Shown: positions 12,032 through 23,024 of the stretch, in pieces
Layout: the number at the start of each line of letters is the position of its first letter
Position numbering within the stretch: the first letter of the stretch is position 1
From: Euclidia mi
Lineage: Eukaryota; Arthropoda; Insecta; Lepidoptera; Erebidae
NCBI GenBank assembly: GCA_944739405.2
Contig: OX123187.2
Span: 79,220,450 to 79,284,449, forward strand
Reading direction: 5' to 3'
Length of the DNA stretch: 64,000 nt
Position numbers and translations under genes: made by a program
Notes under the pieces: generated by a model
Seen by the model: the letters and a program-made list of their open reading frames with translations, nothing else
Told to the model about the DNA's origin: nothing
Database searches by the model: none

Positions 12032-12934
12032 TCATCTGTCAGCCAAAAAATCACTAATTGTATAATAACATTTGTTAACTAAAAATTCATGTAGACGTTT
12101 CTTAAAAATATTTATGCTTAAACTTTTGATTTCATTAGGCAATTTATTATAGACAACAGGTGCCATACAGAATATGCTTTGGTGCATCAAAGCTGTGCTT
12201 ACCTTACGTATGCGAAGTCTTTCACTCATATACTCCCTCCTATTACGCGTAACTTTGTCTGATAATTTCTCAAAAAGATCAGGATTTGACTTTACAAAGT
12301 TTGCTGTTTCATATATATATAAACATGCTAAGGTTAAGATTTTATATTTTCTAAAATATGACTCACAGTCACAACTGTCTGTAGATTTTAAGTTAAACAT
12401 CGCTCTTATGCATCTTTTTTGTGCTTTAAAGACCAATTCTTTGTTCGTTGAGTTGCCCCAGAAAATTATTCCATAACGCAGTTTAGAGGCAGTTGATCCG
12501 TGGTAAGCCATGAGTAATGCTTCGTGGTTTACCGAAGGTCTTAGCTTATATAGTGCGTACGCTGTAGAGCTAATTTTCTTGCTTAAATCTTCAGTATGCG
12601 CTTTCCAATTTATTTTACTGTCAATAGTTAAACCAAAAAAATTTGCCTTGTCAATATCATTCATCTCAGTATTCATATAATTAATGTCCAAATTTATCAT
12701 TTTATGTCGTTGTGAAAATTGCATTAAATTGGTTTTACCGATATTAATTTTTAAATTATTATTATCCATCCATTTTATAATTTCTAATAATGTAGTATTA
12801 ATGTCAGTTTCATACGAGTCATTATGTTTATAGTCAATTACAACTGTACTGTCGTCTGCAAATAAGGTAATTGGGTGAGAGGTCACTTTTGGCAAATCAT
12901 TTATGTACAGGATGAATAATAACGGTCCTATCAC
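12032..12934 (-). pseudogene. LINE reverse transcriptase, C-terminal part
   Basis: A 300-codon open frame covering the second half of a LINE RT. It contains 'IGPLLFILYINDL', the catalytic box FADDS, 'NLKINIGKTNLM', 'FFGLTIDSKINW' and the thumb/C-terminal tract ending 'KRLHEFLVNKCYY'. This layout is typical of the Jockey/CR1 assemblage. It is not a separate gene: the frame is preceded by an in-frame TAG at about 12,943 and by the rest of the RT domain. The interruptions mean no active protein can be made. Confidence 0.85.
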
Positions 12935-13174
12935 ACTACCCTAACCCACGCCATAGCTGACTGTACGCATATGAGAAACATATGTTTCTTCTTTTTTCTT
13001 AAGAGGATTAATGTTTCTGAGTTCTGTATATTGCTTTCTATTCATTAAATAGGATTTTATCAGATTGTTAACATTTCCTCTTATACCATACGCATCTACT
13101 TTTGCTAGTAAAACCTTATGGTCAACATAGTCGAACGCCTGTGTCATATCACAGGGAATCGCACTAACTGGTGT
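12935..13174 (-). pseudogene. LINE RT, motif A region
   Basis: Contains 'CDMTQAFDYVDH', which is RT motif A with its catalytic Asp, followed by 'YGIRGN...IKSYLMNRKQYTEL'. The frame is in phase with the C-terminal RT portion but a TAG stop separates them (expected position of the Gln in the PQGSV-like motif). The right edge is cut by the solo LTR at 13,180, and the target duplication tctac sits at 13,175-13,179. Confidence 0.8.
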
Positions 13175-13179
13175 TCTAC

Positions 13180-13922
13180 TGTCTTGTAGTGTATGACCGG
13201 TACTTACCGAGTGTACGTCATAATACCGTCCATACGCTCGGCCAATCAGGGAAGGCCATCGTCCACGCTCGTAAGTTTTGCCCTTATTTGGCAATGCGCC
13301 GACACCAACGCTGATGGAGGGCCGGTATACAAAGGGGCCGACAGAGAGGCCGGCACCGCTACTCTACACTAACCTACTACCGCTACTAAATTCTATACCG
13401 CTATATCTATAATTATATTACTTCATACGTGTATCCTGTCCCAGCTGTGGGTAAGTTACTACATTTACTGCATTAGCGTACTACCCATCTCTCTACCTGC
13501 TAGCTGAGGCCGGCTGACGCCGCCTGCCTGACTCTATTGGTTGTGGCTCTCCTAATGCTGCTTTCTTTCAGGTTCCAGGTTCACCTTAAGACTCCGGCTA
13601 CGCTCCTAGACCGCTACACTTCCTGCATCGCCTTCGGCGTCACCTCTGCCGAAGAGTCTGGCCTGCCCTGCTCATCGTACTCGCACCGCCGGCGTCTGCC
13701 AGCTGAACCAACGGCCTGCGAGGATCTACCGCTACGCGCAGCCTTCGAGCAGCCTGCCTACACACTACCGGAGGGAACAGCGTGGGAGACTGCAGCCCTT
13801 AGTGTTCAGGCCAGTGTCGTGTTGTTGGTCGGTCATACTCGTGCAAGGGAAGTGAGACAATACTCGGCAATAAACGCATCTAGAACCTCTCTACTGCGTT
13901 TTAATACCAGAACCCGTTACAG
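13180..13922 (-). mobile_element. solo LTR inserted in the LINE
   Basis: A roughly 742-bp non-coding block that begins (minus strand) TGTAACGGG and ends AAGACA, that is TG...CA. It splits the LINE RT so that removing it restores the expected spacing between 'YDFLK' and 'TPVSAIPCDM'. Pentamer tctac occurs at 13,175-13,179 and 13,923-13,927; the one extra base on the right means either a 6-bp duplication with one mismatch or an LTR one base longer. With no internal coding region it is best called a solo LTR left by LTR-LTR recombination. The 133-codon frame inside it is fortuitous. Confidence 0.7.
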
Positions 13923-13927
13923 TCTAC

Positions 13928-14054
13928 ATGCGTCATGATTACATTTTAAGAAATCGTATATAGCTCTGTTTATGCTCTTTTTAGGCCGGAAACCTTTTTG
14001 TTCTATAGCTAAAATGTTTTGGTTTTCTAGGTACTGATATAATCTCAAAAAATC
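13928..14054 (-). pseudogene. LINE RT fragment between two insertions
   Basis: Minus-strand translation gives 'YQYLENQNILAIEQKGF' and 'PKKSINRAIYDFLK', the RT region upstream of motif A. It is bounded on the left by the solo LTR and on the right by the 5' end of the plus-strand LINE. Its phase and motif order fit the same LINE as 12,032-13,174. Confidence 0.75.
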
Positions 14055-14065
14055 ATATAAACTTT

Positions 14066-14397
14066 ATAACTCGGGTACCAACAAGTGACAAAGACCGTAT
14101 AAAACCAATCATAGTTTGTTTTTGTCAACGGTATGTGAAGGAGGACTTTGTAGACAAGAGCTGAAAACTTCAACCCTGACGCCTGCTAAAATTGGATTAA
14201 ACGGGAACCAAAAAATATATATTAATGATCATTTAACCGTAAAGAACAAGCTGTTGTTGTCTAAGGTCAAGAAAACTGCTGCTGAAGCGGGGTTTCAGTA
14301 TGTCTGGGTCAAAAACGCAAAGATATATGTAAGGAAAAACGACACGTCGCCTATAGTGGTAATCAAAGCGGAAAAGGATTTGAAAAAAATTGTTTAA
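14066..14397 (+). pseudogene. LINE ORF1, C-terminal fragment (baculovirus FP-like domain)
   Basis: The first part reads 'KPIIVCFCQRYVKEDF' in one frame. After a frameshift around 14,155 the second part reads 'LTPAKIGLNGNQKIYIND', 'HLTVKNKLLLSKVKKTA' and 'FQYVWVKNAKIYVRKND'. This is the C-terminal domain shared by LINE ORF1 proteins of insects and the FP25K-like proteins (Baculo_FP_C family), probably a nucleic-acid-binding module of the ORF1 chaperone. The N-terminal zinc-finger or coiled-coil part is missing because the element is 5'-truncated. A methionine at 14,116 opens 93 codons, but this is not a natural start. Confidence 0.7.
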
Positions 14398-14931
14398 ATT
14401 TTCTGATTTCAATCGTTATTAAAGTCATCGATATAATATCTCATCTGTTTAAGTATCTGCTTACATTATTTGTACTGAAAAAGTTTGAGAATCTTGGTCA
14501 AATGTGTGCTGATTGCGTATTCCTACTAGTATTGTGTCGCCGTATTGTGCTCTCAAGTAAGTTCATTAGATGTATTTTTTGCAGTGTTACAGCTTATCAC
14601 GCTGATTTCAACCGTATATCGTGCAAGTTACGGTGTATATTCCTACACAGGTGGTACCGACTTATGACTGTTAGCTGCGAGCTACCTGTATCTCGATACC
14701 TGTCGACGCCTTTTGTCTCCATTCAAAACATCTATTTCCGTGGAGTAATTTCGATCGAACACTGTGCTTTGCTGTGCCTTTTATTTCAACTATCCACTAC
14801 CTTACATAAATATTATAAAAGTTTTAACAGACCTTTATCTTTGAAATTATTAATTATAACGTTAAAATATAATTTATTTTTGGGATGTTATTATATGATT
14901 GTTAATAATTTGATTATAGCTAAGTTTAATT
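14398..14931 (+). other. spacer between LINE ORF1 and ORF2
   Basis: About 530 bp between the ORF1 stop and the ORF2 start. A 147-codon frame (14,502-14,945) runs through it and overlaps the ORF2 start by 14 bp, but it is Cys/Phe/Leu-rich and carries no domain I recognise. I treat it as fortuitous. Confidence 0.5.
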
Positions 14932-17850
14932 ATGGCTACGCTTAAAGTTTACTATCAAAATGTGCGTGGTCTGCGTACGAAAACGAACAGTGTATTTCGA
15001 GGTGTGTGTCTAGGATCATACGATGTCATTATATTCACGGAAACGTGGCTCGACGACAGTTTTTACAATAGTGAAATATTTGATGAACGATATCTCGTAC
15101 GGAGACGCGATCGTGATTATTCCCGGACCGGGCAAAAACGTGGTGGAGGTGTTTTGATAGCAGTGAAAAAGGAACTGACTATTGTTGAAAGGCAGGACTG
15201 GCGCAGCTCTGCTGAGGATATTTGGCTGTCCGTGATCCTTAAGAGGTCCAAACAGCAGGTTAGTCATAATTTGCATATATGTGCGCTTTATTTATGTAAA
15301 CAAAATCTAGGCAATTCTTATAATACTCAGTTAGGTAATTTCACGCACAACCTAAGCAACTTATTCTTAGCTCATCCACTTGACAAATTTATGTTGGTGG
15401 GAGATTTTAATTTTGGAAATGACGTCGAGTGGTGTCACGGTAACGTGACCACGGGCGAGTTAGTCCCTATAAATATTTCTTCGCAGCACACCATAGAGTT
15501 TTTTGATACCCTTAATACCTTTAATATGTCGCAGTATAACGGCGAGCGAAATGTAAACGGCAGATTACTCGATTTAGTATTTTGTAACGACTTAGTAACT
15601 GTTATGGAAAGTAGGGACCCACTAGCACAGCCCATTGATTTGCACCACAAACCATTGTTAATTCATAGCCGGTTTGTTGATATTCATCAACTCATGGACA
15701 AACCTATGCATCGATACATTTTTTCTAAAGGCGATTATACTGCTATTAAAGCTGAACTAGACTTAATTAATTGGTCTCAATTATTACAGACAGTGAGTTT
15801 AGAGGATGCAATCGCAACATTTTATAGCATATTGTATAAGCTTCGGGATGAGTACATTCCAGTAAAAACTTTTAAAAAATCATCTTACCCTCCTTGGTAT
15901 ACTCCGGCGTTAATAAAAATTATTAGGGAAAAATATAAATACCATAAGAAATATAAAAAATATAAAAATGTGTCAGATTATAACTCATTTGCCTTACTCC
16001 GCAACAGAGCTATTGAATTAGAAAAAGTGAGTTATGATAAATATTTGGAAAAAATTGAGGCTTCGATTGTGAAAGACCCCAAGTCATTTTGGACCTACGT
16101 GAAAAGTAAGCGCTTTGTCGGGGCGTTTCCTAACGTAATGCACTATCGTGGGATCTCTGCCGATACTGGACAAGATATTAGTGACTTATTCGCCACGTAT
16201 TTTAAATCTACATTTTTAGAACCCGAACCGACAGATGGTGATCAATCCACAACCGGCGAGATCTATAGTAATACAGCAATGTCTGTTAGCACGGTTGACA
16301 TAAACCATTCACGCATATTAAAGCTGCTCAAATCATTGGATCTTACCAAATCAGGTGGACCGGACCTAATACCTCCAATATTTATAGTTAATTGTGCTGA
16401 CAGTCTTGTGGAACCTCTTTGTGTTCTATTCAAGCGGTCTTTATCAGAAGGTGTGGTTCCGAAGATTTGGAAATCTGCTTTCATAACCCCGGTCTTAAAA
16501 AAGGGTGATAGAACTGATATCACGAACTACCGTCCTATATCCAAGATATGCCTCTTTTCTAAGATTCTAGAACGTGTGGTTCATACTGATGTTTACGCGG
16601 CTTTTAGATCTAGTCTTGGCGACGAGCAGCACGGATTTGTTACGAACCGTTCAACAACTTCAAATCTACTTCTATCACACGAGTTTATTACAGATGGAAT
16701 GGTTCGACGACAGGTTGATGTAATTTTTACTGTTTACAGCAAGTGTTTTGACCGTATTGACCATCGAGTGCTACTGAAGAAGCTTTTGCTTGCTGGAATT
16801 CATGGAGACTTGTACCGATGGTTCAAATCTTATATAGAGAACAGAACACATGCTGTCGTTCTTCAGGGTTACGTCTCAGGTTGGAATTCTGTCCCATCTG
16901 GCGTCCCTCAGGGCTCAATTCTTGGACCTCTTTTGTTTACGCTGTTTATTGCGGATATCAGACAGTGCTTTCGTCATTCGTACATCCTACTTTATGCTGA
17001 TGACATGAAAATTCACAAGGTCATACAAGGCACATCTGACGTACATAAATTACAGGATGACTTAAATAGATTTGAAGCATATTGTAGCCGAAACAAGCTC
17101 GAACTTAATGTCTCTAAATGCTTCCACATAACATTTACACGTAGAACGTATTCAATGGATTACACATACACCTTAAATAATAAACCCATCAGTAAAGTGA
17201 ACAGCATTAAAGACTTAGGCATCATACAGGATAGTAGGTTACTGTTTGATCAACACATTGACAGCATTGTTAAAAAGGCCTCAAAAGCTCTGGGTTTTAT
17301 TTTACGAACCACGGCCTGTTTCCGTTCTCTCAAACCAGTAAAGATTTTATACTGTTCTTTCGTACGCAGCCACCTTGAATACGCCTCCCAAGTTTGGAAC
17401 CCGCAGTATGAGGTTTACAAATCCCGTATTGAAGGCGTCCAAAGAAAATTTCTTTGCTATCTTGATTACAAAGCGCAGCAGTGTTCGGTTGATTACGACC
17501 ATAGATGCAGGAAATACCACTTCCTATCCTTAGAAATGAGACGGTTTATTGCAGACATAAGTTTTATTATGAACATTGCAAATGGTCACATCGACTGTCC
17601 TGAGCTCTTGGCTAATATATCAATGCGTACAAACTTGCTAGGTTTTCGCCAGCGGCCCATATTGAGCATTCCATTTGCATCTACAAATTATAGAAGTAAC
17701 GCTTTTTCTGTAAGAAGTGCAGCTAGTTTTAATGGACTTCCACGAGACCTTAATATCGACCTCTTTTGCACCAGCGTAGCGACCATGAGACGGTTATTAG
17801 CCAACTCATATTTTGATAATGCTAGTACTGACCAATCAGCACAGATTTGA
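14932..17850 (+). CDS. LINE ORF2: AP endonuclease plus reverse transcriptase, catalytically defective
   Basis: A 972-codon uninterrupted frame. Residues 1-230 form an apurinic-type endonuclease with 'YYQNVRGLRTK', 'FTETWL', 'GGGVLIAV', 'MLVGDFNF' and 'LLDLVFCN'. RT follows from about residue 450 with 'KSGGPDLIPP', 'PVLKKGD...NYRPIS', 'GVPQGSILGPLL' and the YADD box at about residue 690. It would make the cDNA strand at a nick cut by its own endonuclease. One defect stands out: motif A, normally a D-F/L-S-K-A-F-D pattern, reads 'TVYSKCFD', so the first catalytic Asp is Val. The protein is therefore probably inactive despite the open frame. The start chosen is the Met just before 'ATLKVYYQN', where the endonuclease homology begins. 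Confidence 0.85.
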   Translation: MATLKVYYQNVRGLRTKTNSVFRGVCLGSYDVIIFTETWLDDSFYNSEIFDERYLVRRRDRDYSRTGQKRGGGVLIAVKKELTIVERQDWRSSAEDIWLSVILKRSKQQVSHNLHICALYLCKQNLGNSYNTQLGNFTHNLSNLFLAHPLDKFMLVGDFNFGNDVEWCHGNVTTGELVPINISSQHTIEFFDTLNTFNMSQYNGERNVNGRLLDLVFCNDLVTVMESRDPLAQPIDLHHKPLLIHSRFVDIHQLMDKPMHRYIFSKGDYTAIKAELDLINWSQLLQTVSLEDAIATFYSILYKLRDEYIPVKTFKKSSYPPWYTPALIKIIREKYKYHKKYKKYKNVSDYNSFALLRNRAIELEKVSYDKYLEKIEASIVKDPKSFWTYVKSKRFVGAFPNVMHYRGISADTGQDISDLFATYFKSTFLEPEPTDGDQSTTGEIYSNTAMSVSTVDINHSRILKLLKSLDLTKSGGPDLIPPIFIVNCADSLVEPLCVLFKRSLSEGVVPKIWKSAFITPVLKKGDRTDITNYRPISKICLFSKILERVVHTDVYAAFRSSLGDEQHGFVTNRSTTSNLLLSHEFITDGMVRRQVDVIFTVYSKCFDRIDHRVLLKKLLLAGIHGDLYRWFKSYIENRTHAVVLQGYVSGWNSVPSGVPQGSILGPLLFTLFIADIRQCFRHSYILLYADDMKIHKVIQGTSDVHKLQDDLNRFEAYCSRNKLELNVSKCFHITFTRRTYSMDYTYTLNNKPISKVNSIKDLGIIQDSRLLFDQHIDSIVKKASKALGFILRTTACFRSLKPVKILYCSFVRSHLEYASQVWNPQYEVYKSRIEGVQRKFLCYLDYKAQQCSVDYDHRCRKYHFLSLEMRRFIADISFIMNIANGHIDCPELLANISMRTNLLGFRQRPILSIPFASTNYRSNAFSVRSAASFNGLPRDLNIDLFCTSVATMRRLLANSYFDNASTDQSAQI

Positions 17851-18107
17851 ATTGGACCAGACTGCTTTTGTTGATACCTTTTTCTTCTTTTTGATTGATT
17901 GTTTTTGTTTTGAGTTTTTTAAACATCACTTTGTATATTTGTTTTGATTTTTATCTTTTTTTTAAACATTCTTTGTATTTTGTGTTTAAACATGTAAAAT
18001 AACGGCCTTTTTATACCTATATGTGGAGGCTTTTAATTGGCAAATTGTTTAAGTCATTTTTGTAATATTATATAATATTTATTAGTCCGTAAGCCTTCTG
18101 TAAAAGC

Positions 18108-18139
<32 letters not shown>
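17851..18139 (+). other. LINE 3' UTR with (TAAA)n tail
   Basis: T-rich 3' UTR ending in 'gtaaaagc' and then about seven TAAA units (18,108-18,138). The simple-repeat tail is the 3' junction of the plus-strand LINE. Confidence 0.75.
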
Positions 18140-18140
<1 letters not shown>

Positions 18141-18335
18141 GTTTGGATATAAACTTTTCAAAATTTTTTGAAAATATTGGTATCAAAGTTATTGGTCTGA
18201 TAGTATTTTGAAAAGTGGCTTGACCACGGATATTTTTAGTCCGTTAGGGTATATTCCAGCACTTATACTTAAGTTAATGATGTAGCATAAATGTTTAGAT
18301 ATTATATGTCCTACATATTTAATAACCTTTGTTGA
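18140..18335 (-). pseudogene. LINE RT fragment, fingers region
   Basis: Minus-strand translation contains 'INLSISAGIYPNGLKIS', 'VVKPLFK' and, in the next frame, 'FSKNFEKFISKQ', the RT block just upstream of the 13,928-14,054 fragment. Frameshift and stop codons are present. It belongs to the interrupted minus-strand LINE. Confidence 0.75.
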
Positions 18336-18336
18336 G

Positions 18337-18458
18337 ATCAAAGTCAAAGTCAAAAATCATTTATTCATCTAGGTCACAAAGTGACGCTTATGAACGTCAA
18401 ATTTTAATGTACATTACTTAATGCTTCTACATTTACATTTACTGCCCATTCGTGTCGA
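18337..18458 (-). mobile_element. short 5'-truncated LINE 3' end
   Basis: About 120 bp interrupting the minus-strand LINE between 'GYDAIDT' and 'KVIK'. Read on the minus strand it has no coding and ends in a repeated TTTGAC motif (plus: gatcaaagtcaaagtc), the 3' terminus style of moth Jockey-like LINEs. It is a dead-on-arrival insertion. Confidence 0.6.
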
Positions 18459-18459
18459 T

Positions 18460-18840
18460 GGCATCGTATCCCACACTACTCGTATTTTTTAACGATGTTA
18501 TAATTGTCTCCACATCAAAAGGTAAACATGGCTGCATAAACAGAGATTTATTGCGTTTGTCTATAAATTTAGTTATATTTATACCATAATTTGGAACTGG
18601 TATAATTTTGTTTACAAAATAATCGTTAAAAGTGTTTGTTATATCTTGTGGGTCTGTTAATTATCTATCACCTAGTCTTATTTTTGTAATACCATCTTTG
18701 TACGAATTTTGATTTCCTTGGTTTATAATTTTCCAGGTAGCTTTACTAATATTGCGAGCTGTTTTAATATTGTGAATATTTTGAGCACGTTGAGTTAGTA
18801 GTATTGATTCAAGATGATATTCGTCACAAAAAATAGTTTT
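18460..18840 (-). pseudogene. LINE pre-RT region fragment
   Basis: Minus-strand translation includes 'HLESILLTQRAQNIHNIK', 'ARNISKATWKIINQGN', 'DITNTFNDYFVNKI' and 'FDVETIITSLKN', the block between endonuclease and RT in Jockey/CR1-type ORF2 proteins. One stop is visible. It is the most upstream surviving part of the interrupted LINE; the endonuclease is lost beyond the (TAA)n at 18,847. Confidence 0.75.
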
Positions 18841-18846
18841 TATTCA

Positions 18847-18861
18847 TAATAATAATAATAA
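18847..18861 (+). repeat. (TAA)n, first Dong landing site
   Basis: About five TAA units at the left edge of the Dong array, directly at the end of the minus-strand LINE. This is the left junction of Dong-A copy 1. Confidence 0.85.
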
Positions 18862-18968
18862 CACGTCCGGCTCGACCATCTGTAGCCATATGAGGGGCGG
18901 ACATTGGCAGCATTGCATTGCTATATACTCACCAATGACCAACGGAGCCATAGTAACACCAATATGCG

Positions 18969-21900
18969 ATGCGTCTTAGAAACAGAGATTTACCCCAGGC
19001 GGGTACCCACACGGGAGAATCCCGCCCCGGGCCGTCAGGCCCGGGCTGCCCCTCGTATTCTGGGGGGGGCAACGTATCGCTAAGGTCTGCCCAGTCCAGT
19101 ACTGTTGCAACTAATGATGAAACCTCATCATCCCTACACTATACAAGCTCATCATCACCGATATCATCCACACATAGTCTATTTCAATCACTCAGCACAT
19201 TACCGCCTCATCCATTGTACTCCCATCAATCATCCAGATCCACATCACCTATGCCATGCGATGTTGCACAAGAAGTTTTTGCTGAATTTTCTGTGCCCAC
19301 GTCTGGCATCACTGACCCTACGCGTATATTAGAATCTAATCTAAACTACGTAGATCACAACACACAATCCTTACACATCGCCACTAACACACCAGCAAGA
19401 AGTGTTTTGCGGGATATACTGCCCGCAACCACTCTAGCTGGAAAAAGTAGACAACGGATGAAATGGACTCATGATATAAATATAGAGTTCCTCCGTTGCT
19501 ACTACACAGTTACCATTTGCGAAACCGATATGACCGCCTGGAGACAATTGCTACATCAAAATTTTATAGAAAAATTCCCGGAGTTGAGTCATATCTCTCA
19601 ACAGCGCCTATCAGATCAAATTAGAGTAATACATAGAAACAATAGAATATCAGAAGCAGAACGAGAACTCATAAAACACACCATTTCACATGTAATAACA
19701 AGTAATACTAATGAGACCATAGAAACACAACAGACATCCAGCACACACCTACATAACATCCAGCCTCATATCATAAGCCTATCTCAACCTACACCAGCTA
19801 CGAATCACACACAAGAACAACAAACTATTACACCAACAGGTGCTATTGAAACCCTAGGAACTAACGAACACATCCAGATACAAGGAAACGAATCAACAAA
19901 TACACCAGTGACGCCAATAGATCCGAACCAGGTAAAAAATATCTTCACTGAGATGCTATTAAAATATACAGGTACAGACCCAACACTTAGACCTATTATA
20001 CCGAAATTGCAATGTACCCGACAGATGATAAGAACTGTAAACATTCTAAACGAAATAGTTGACAAACACCTACAAACCAGTGATACCATTACATTAGAAG
20101 TCATCCAAACAGTAATTTATTGTGCTGCAAAAACAGTATCAACATTATACGATAGGCTAACTAAGAAAACAATAGACCACTACTCCGTATCATCTAACAC
20201 TAAAACCCACACTCAAATGAAACCACAATGGGAAAGACGCATTAAAAATAAAATCATAGCATTAAGAAAAGAAATAAGACAGCTCACACAATACCTAAAC
20301 GGAAACCTGACACAGAAAAAACAACAGAAATTTAACCCTAATAACAAAACCCGTGACGAATTAATAGATCAACTAGACACAAACAAACAAAAACTACAAG
20401 CACAAGACAAGAAGAGCAACCAAAGAACGTCAGATAATATCCTGTTTAATAATAACCAAAAAATATTCTATCAAAAACTTAATTCAGAAAACATAACAGT
20501 TACACAACATCCAGACATAACAGATATTAAAAATTACTGAGAAAATATCTGGTCGAAGCCCGTGCAACATAACACACACTCATCGTGGGTAAAAATAGAA
20601 GAGCAAGATATGGAGAAAGTAGAACCTATGCCACTAGTCGTTATAGATACAGACGATGTTACTTTCGCAATAAAAAGGACTTTAAACTGGAAGGCACCGG
20701 GGCCTGATAAAATACAAAACTACTGGATCAAATACTTAACCTCAACACACTCACACATAGCAAACTCACTAAATGACCTCATTAAAAACCCACAGGACAT
20801 GCCCGCTTTTCTTACTCAAGCAGTAACCTATTTAAAACCCAAAGATAAAGAAACTATAAACCCAGCCAAATACAGACCCATCACATGCCTCCCCACCCTT
20901 TACAAATTACTAACATCCATCATCACACATAAAATAAATTCACACATTACAGAAAACAAAATCATACCTGAGGAACAGAAAGGCTGCACTAAAGGTTCAA
21001 TGGGTTGTAAAGAACAACTAATAATAGATGCTGAGATCCACAACCAAGTCAGACAGAAACACCGAAATCTGTATTACTCATATATTGACTATCAAAAAGC
21101 CTTTGATAGCGTACCACATTCATGGTTACTACACATCTTGAAAATATACAAAATTGACAACAGTTTACTACAATTTCTACGACATGCAATGACGACATGG
21201 ACAACAAAACTCAGTCTAAGAACTAAAACTACAACACACATTACATCACCTATCAAAATTTCTCGCGGTATTTTCCAAGGCGATTCTTTTAGTCCTCTGT
21301 GGTTCTGCCTAGCCATAAATCCCCTCTCCAGAATACTTAATAATAGTAAATACGGATACACAATTGACAGACATAATAAAATCAAACTCACACATCTACT
21401 ATACATGGACGACATAAAATTATATGCAAGTAACAGACAAAAATTAGATCACCTTTTAAGACTAACAGAAAAAATTAGCACAGACATAAAAATGACGTTC
21501 GGTACAAATAAGTGTAAAATCAACAGCATTATTAAGGGCCAGCATAGTAGAACAAATTCATTCGATCTTGAGCTACAAGAAGGGACAATAGATAGCATGG
21601 AACCAAGAGAAACATATAAATACTTAGGATATCATCAAAGCACATCAATTAATCACACTGATATAAAAAACACTCTGAAAGCAAACTACAAACAAAGACT
21701 TAATAAAATCCTTCACACCCAGCTATCCGCCAGAAATACAGTAAAAGCAATTAACACATATGCCATCCCCATATTAACGTATTTTTTCGGAATTATTAAA
21801 TGGTCAGATACCGAACTTAATTCTCTAAACACCACAACCAGAACAACATGCGATAAACACAACATCCATCACATACATACAGCTGTACAACGTTTTACAC

Positions 21901-23009
21901 TAAATTGAAAACTAGGTGGTCGGGGATTTATCGACATAAAAAACCAACACTACACTCAAATACATAACTTACGATCATACTTTATCGGAAAAGCCAACAA
22001 CAGCACACTACACAAAGCAATAGTTAACCTACCACACCAAGGAACACCTCTACAATTAAACAACACTCAATTTGATCCAAAAACCAAAATCCTAAAAGAG
22101 GACGTAAACTTAGAAAACTGGAAAAGCAAGGCGCTTCATGGTAAATATCCCCACCAACTAGAACAAGAGCATATAAACCGAACGGCATCAACTACCTGGC
22201 TCACTAAAGGCAACATATTTAGTGAGGCAGAAGGATTCTTTATAGCAATACAAGATCAAGTAATTAAAACACGCAACTACTCAAAATATATTCTGAAAGA
22301 GACAATAGAGACGGATAAATGCCGATAATGCCACCAATACGCCGAACACATCGATCACATCACAGGAGGTTGCAGCGCACTCGCTAACAAAGATTACACT
22401 CATCGCCATGATAACGTCGCCAAATACATTCACCAACAACTTGCACTTAAACATAACCTAACAGAAACAAACACACCCTACTATAAACACAAACCGATAA
22501 ATGTGCTAGAAAACAATAAAGTTAAACTGTATTGGGATCGAGACATCATCACTGACCGCACTATCCTCAGCAACAGGCCTGATATCACGTTAACGATAAA
22601 ATCCACTAAGACCACCTATTTAACAGATATTGCCGTTCCCAACACAAACAACTTAAAGCAAAAACACACAGAAAAAGTTCAAAAATACATACCACTAGCA
22701 GATGAAATAAAACAGATGTGGCACCAAGAAGTTGTCTAGATAGTCCCGATAATTATATCCTCAACTGGTATCATACCAAACACACTGCATAATGCTTTAA
22801 AAATAATTGATCTACACCCAAAAACATACATTCAATTACAAAAATCAATTCTATTAGACACCTGCTCCATAGTCCGCCGTTTCTTAAACCCCACCTCACT
22901 CACACTTCAGAACATCCCAAACACCACAAACACGCCACACCACAACATACAACAAAGTCCAAACGAGACACAAACAGACCATTTTGTAACAAACACACAA
23001 ATTCACTAG
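18969..23009 (+). pseudogene. Dong-A polyprotein: Myb-like, RT, zinc motif, restriction-like endonuclease
   Basis: One frame of 1,346 codons with four nonsense codons and no frameshift: TGA at 20,538, TGA at 21,906, TAA at about 22,326 inside the zinc motif and TAG at about 22,737. The N-terminus (start MRLRNRDLPQAG) is Ser/Thr/Pro-rich. A Myb-like DNA-binding domain lies near residues 160-225 ('KWTHDINIEFLRCYY', 'QRLSDQIRVIHRN'). RT begins near residue 569 ('NWKAPGPDKIQNYW'), with motif A 'YIDYQKAFDSVPHSW', 'GIFQGDSFSPLWF' and YMDD at residue 812. Near 1,117 comes a CX2CX8HX4C motif, then a PD...D endonuclease near 1,203-1,225 ('RPDITLTI', 'DIAVPNTNNLK'). In this clade the endonuclease nicks the target and RT primes on the nick. 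The start is chosen because it matches copy 3 and directly follows the conserved 5' UTR. Confidence 0.92.
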
Positions 23010-23024
23010 ACACACTACACGACT

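Larger units (their letters stand above)
14066..18139 (+). mobile_element. CR1/Jockey-type LINE, plus strand, 5'-truncated
   Basis: Contains the end of ORF1, a spacer, a complete-length ORF2 and a (TAAA)n 3' tail. The 11-mer atataaacttt at 14,055-14,065 recurs at 18,147-18,157, consistent with a target-site duplication. The host minus-strand LINE reads continuously if this block is removed. It is truncated within ORF1. It is younger than the LINE it interrupts. Confidence 0.8.
11655..18846 (-). mobile_element. Jockey/CR1-type LINE, minus strand, multiply interrupted
   Basis: The coding remnants at 18,840-18,140, 14,054-13,928, 13,174-12,935 and 12,934-12,032 form one collinear RT when read right to left, so they are one LINE. 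Its 3' end (left) lies at about 11,655, where the text becomes (aaatc)n-like 'aaaatcaaaaatcaaaatc'. Three younger insertions split it: a solo LTR (13,180-13,922), a plus-strand LINE (14,066-18,139) and a short LINE 3' end (about 18,337-18,458). Its right end runs into the (TAA)n at 18,847, where the first Dong element sits. The 5' part with the endonuclease is absent. Confidence 0.8.

Noticed and set aside
13537..13938. 133-codon plus-strand frame
   Set aside because: It lies within the solo LTR on the opposite strand and has no recognisable domain.
14502..14945. 147-codon frame before LINE ORF2
   Set aside because: Cys/Phe-rich, no domain, sits in the inter-ORF spacer and overlaps the ORF2 start; probably fortuitous.
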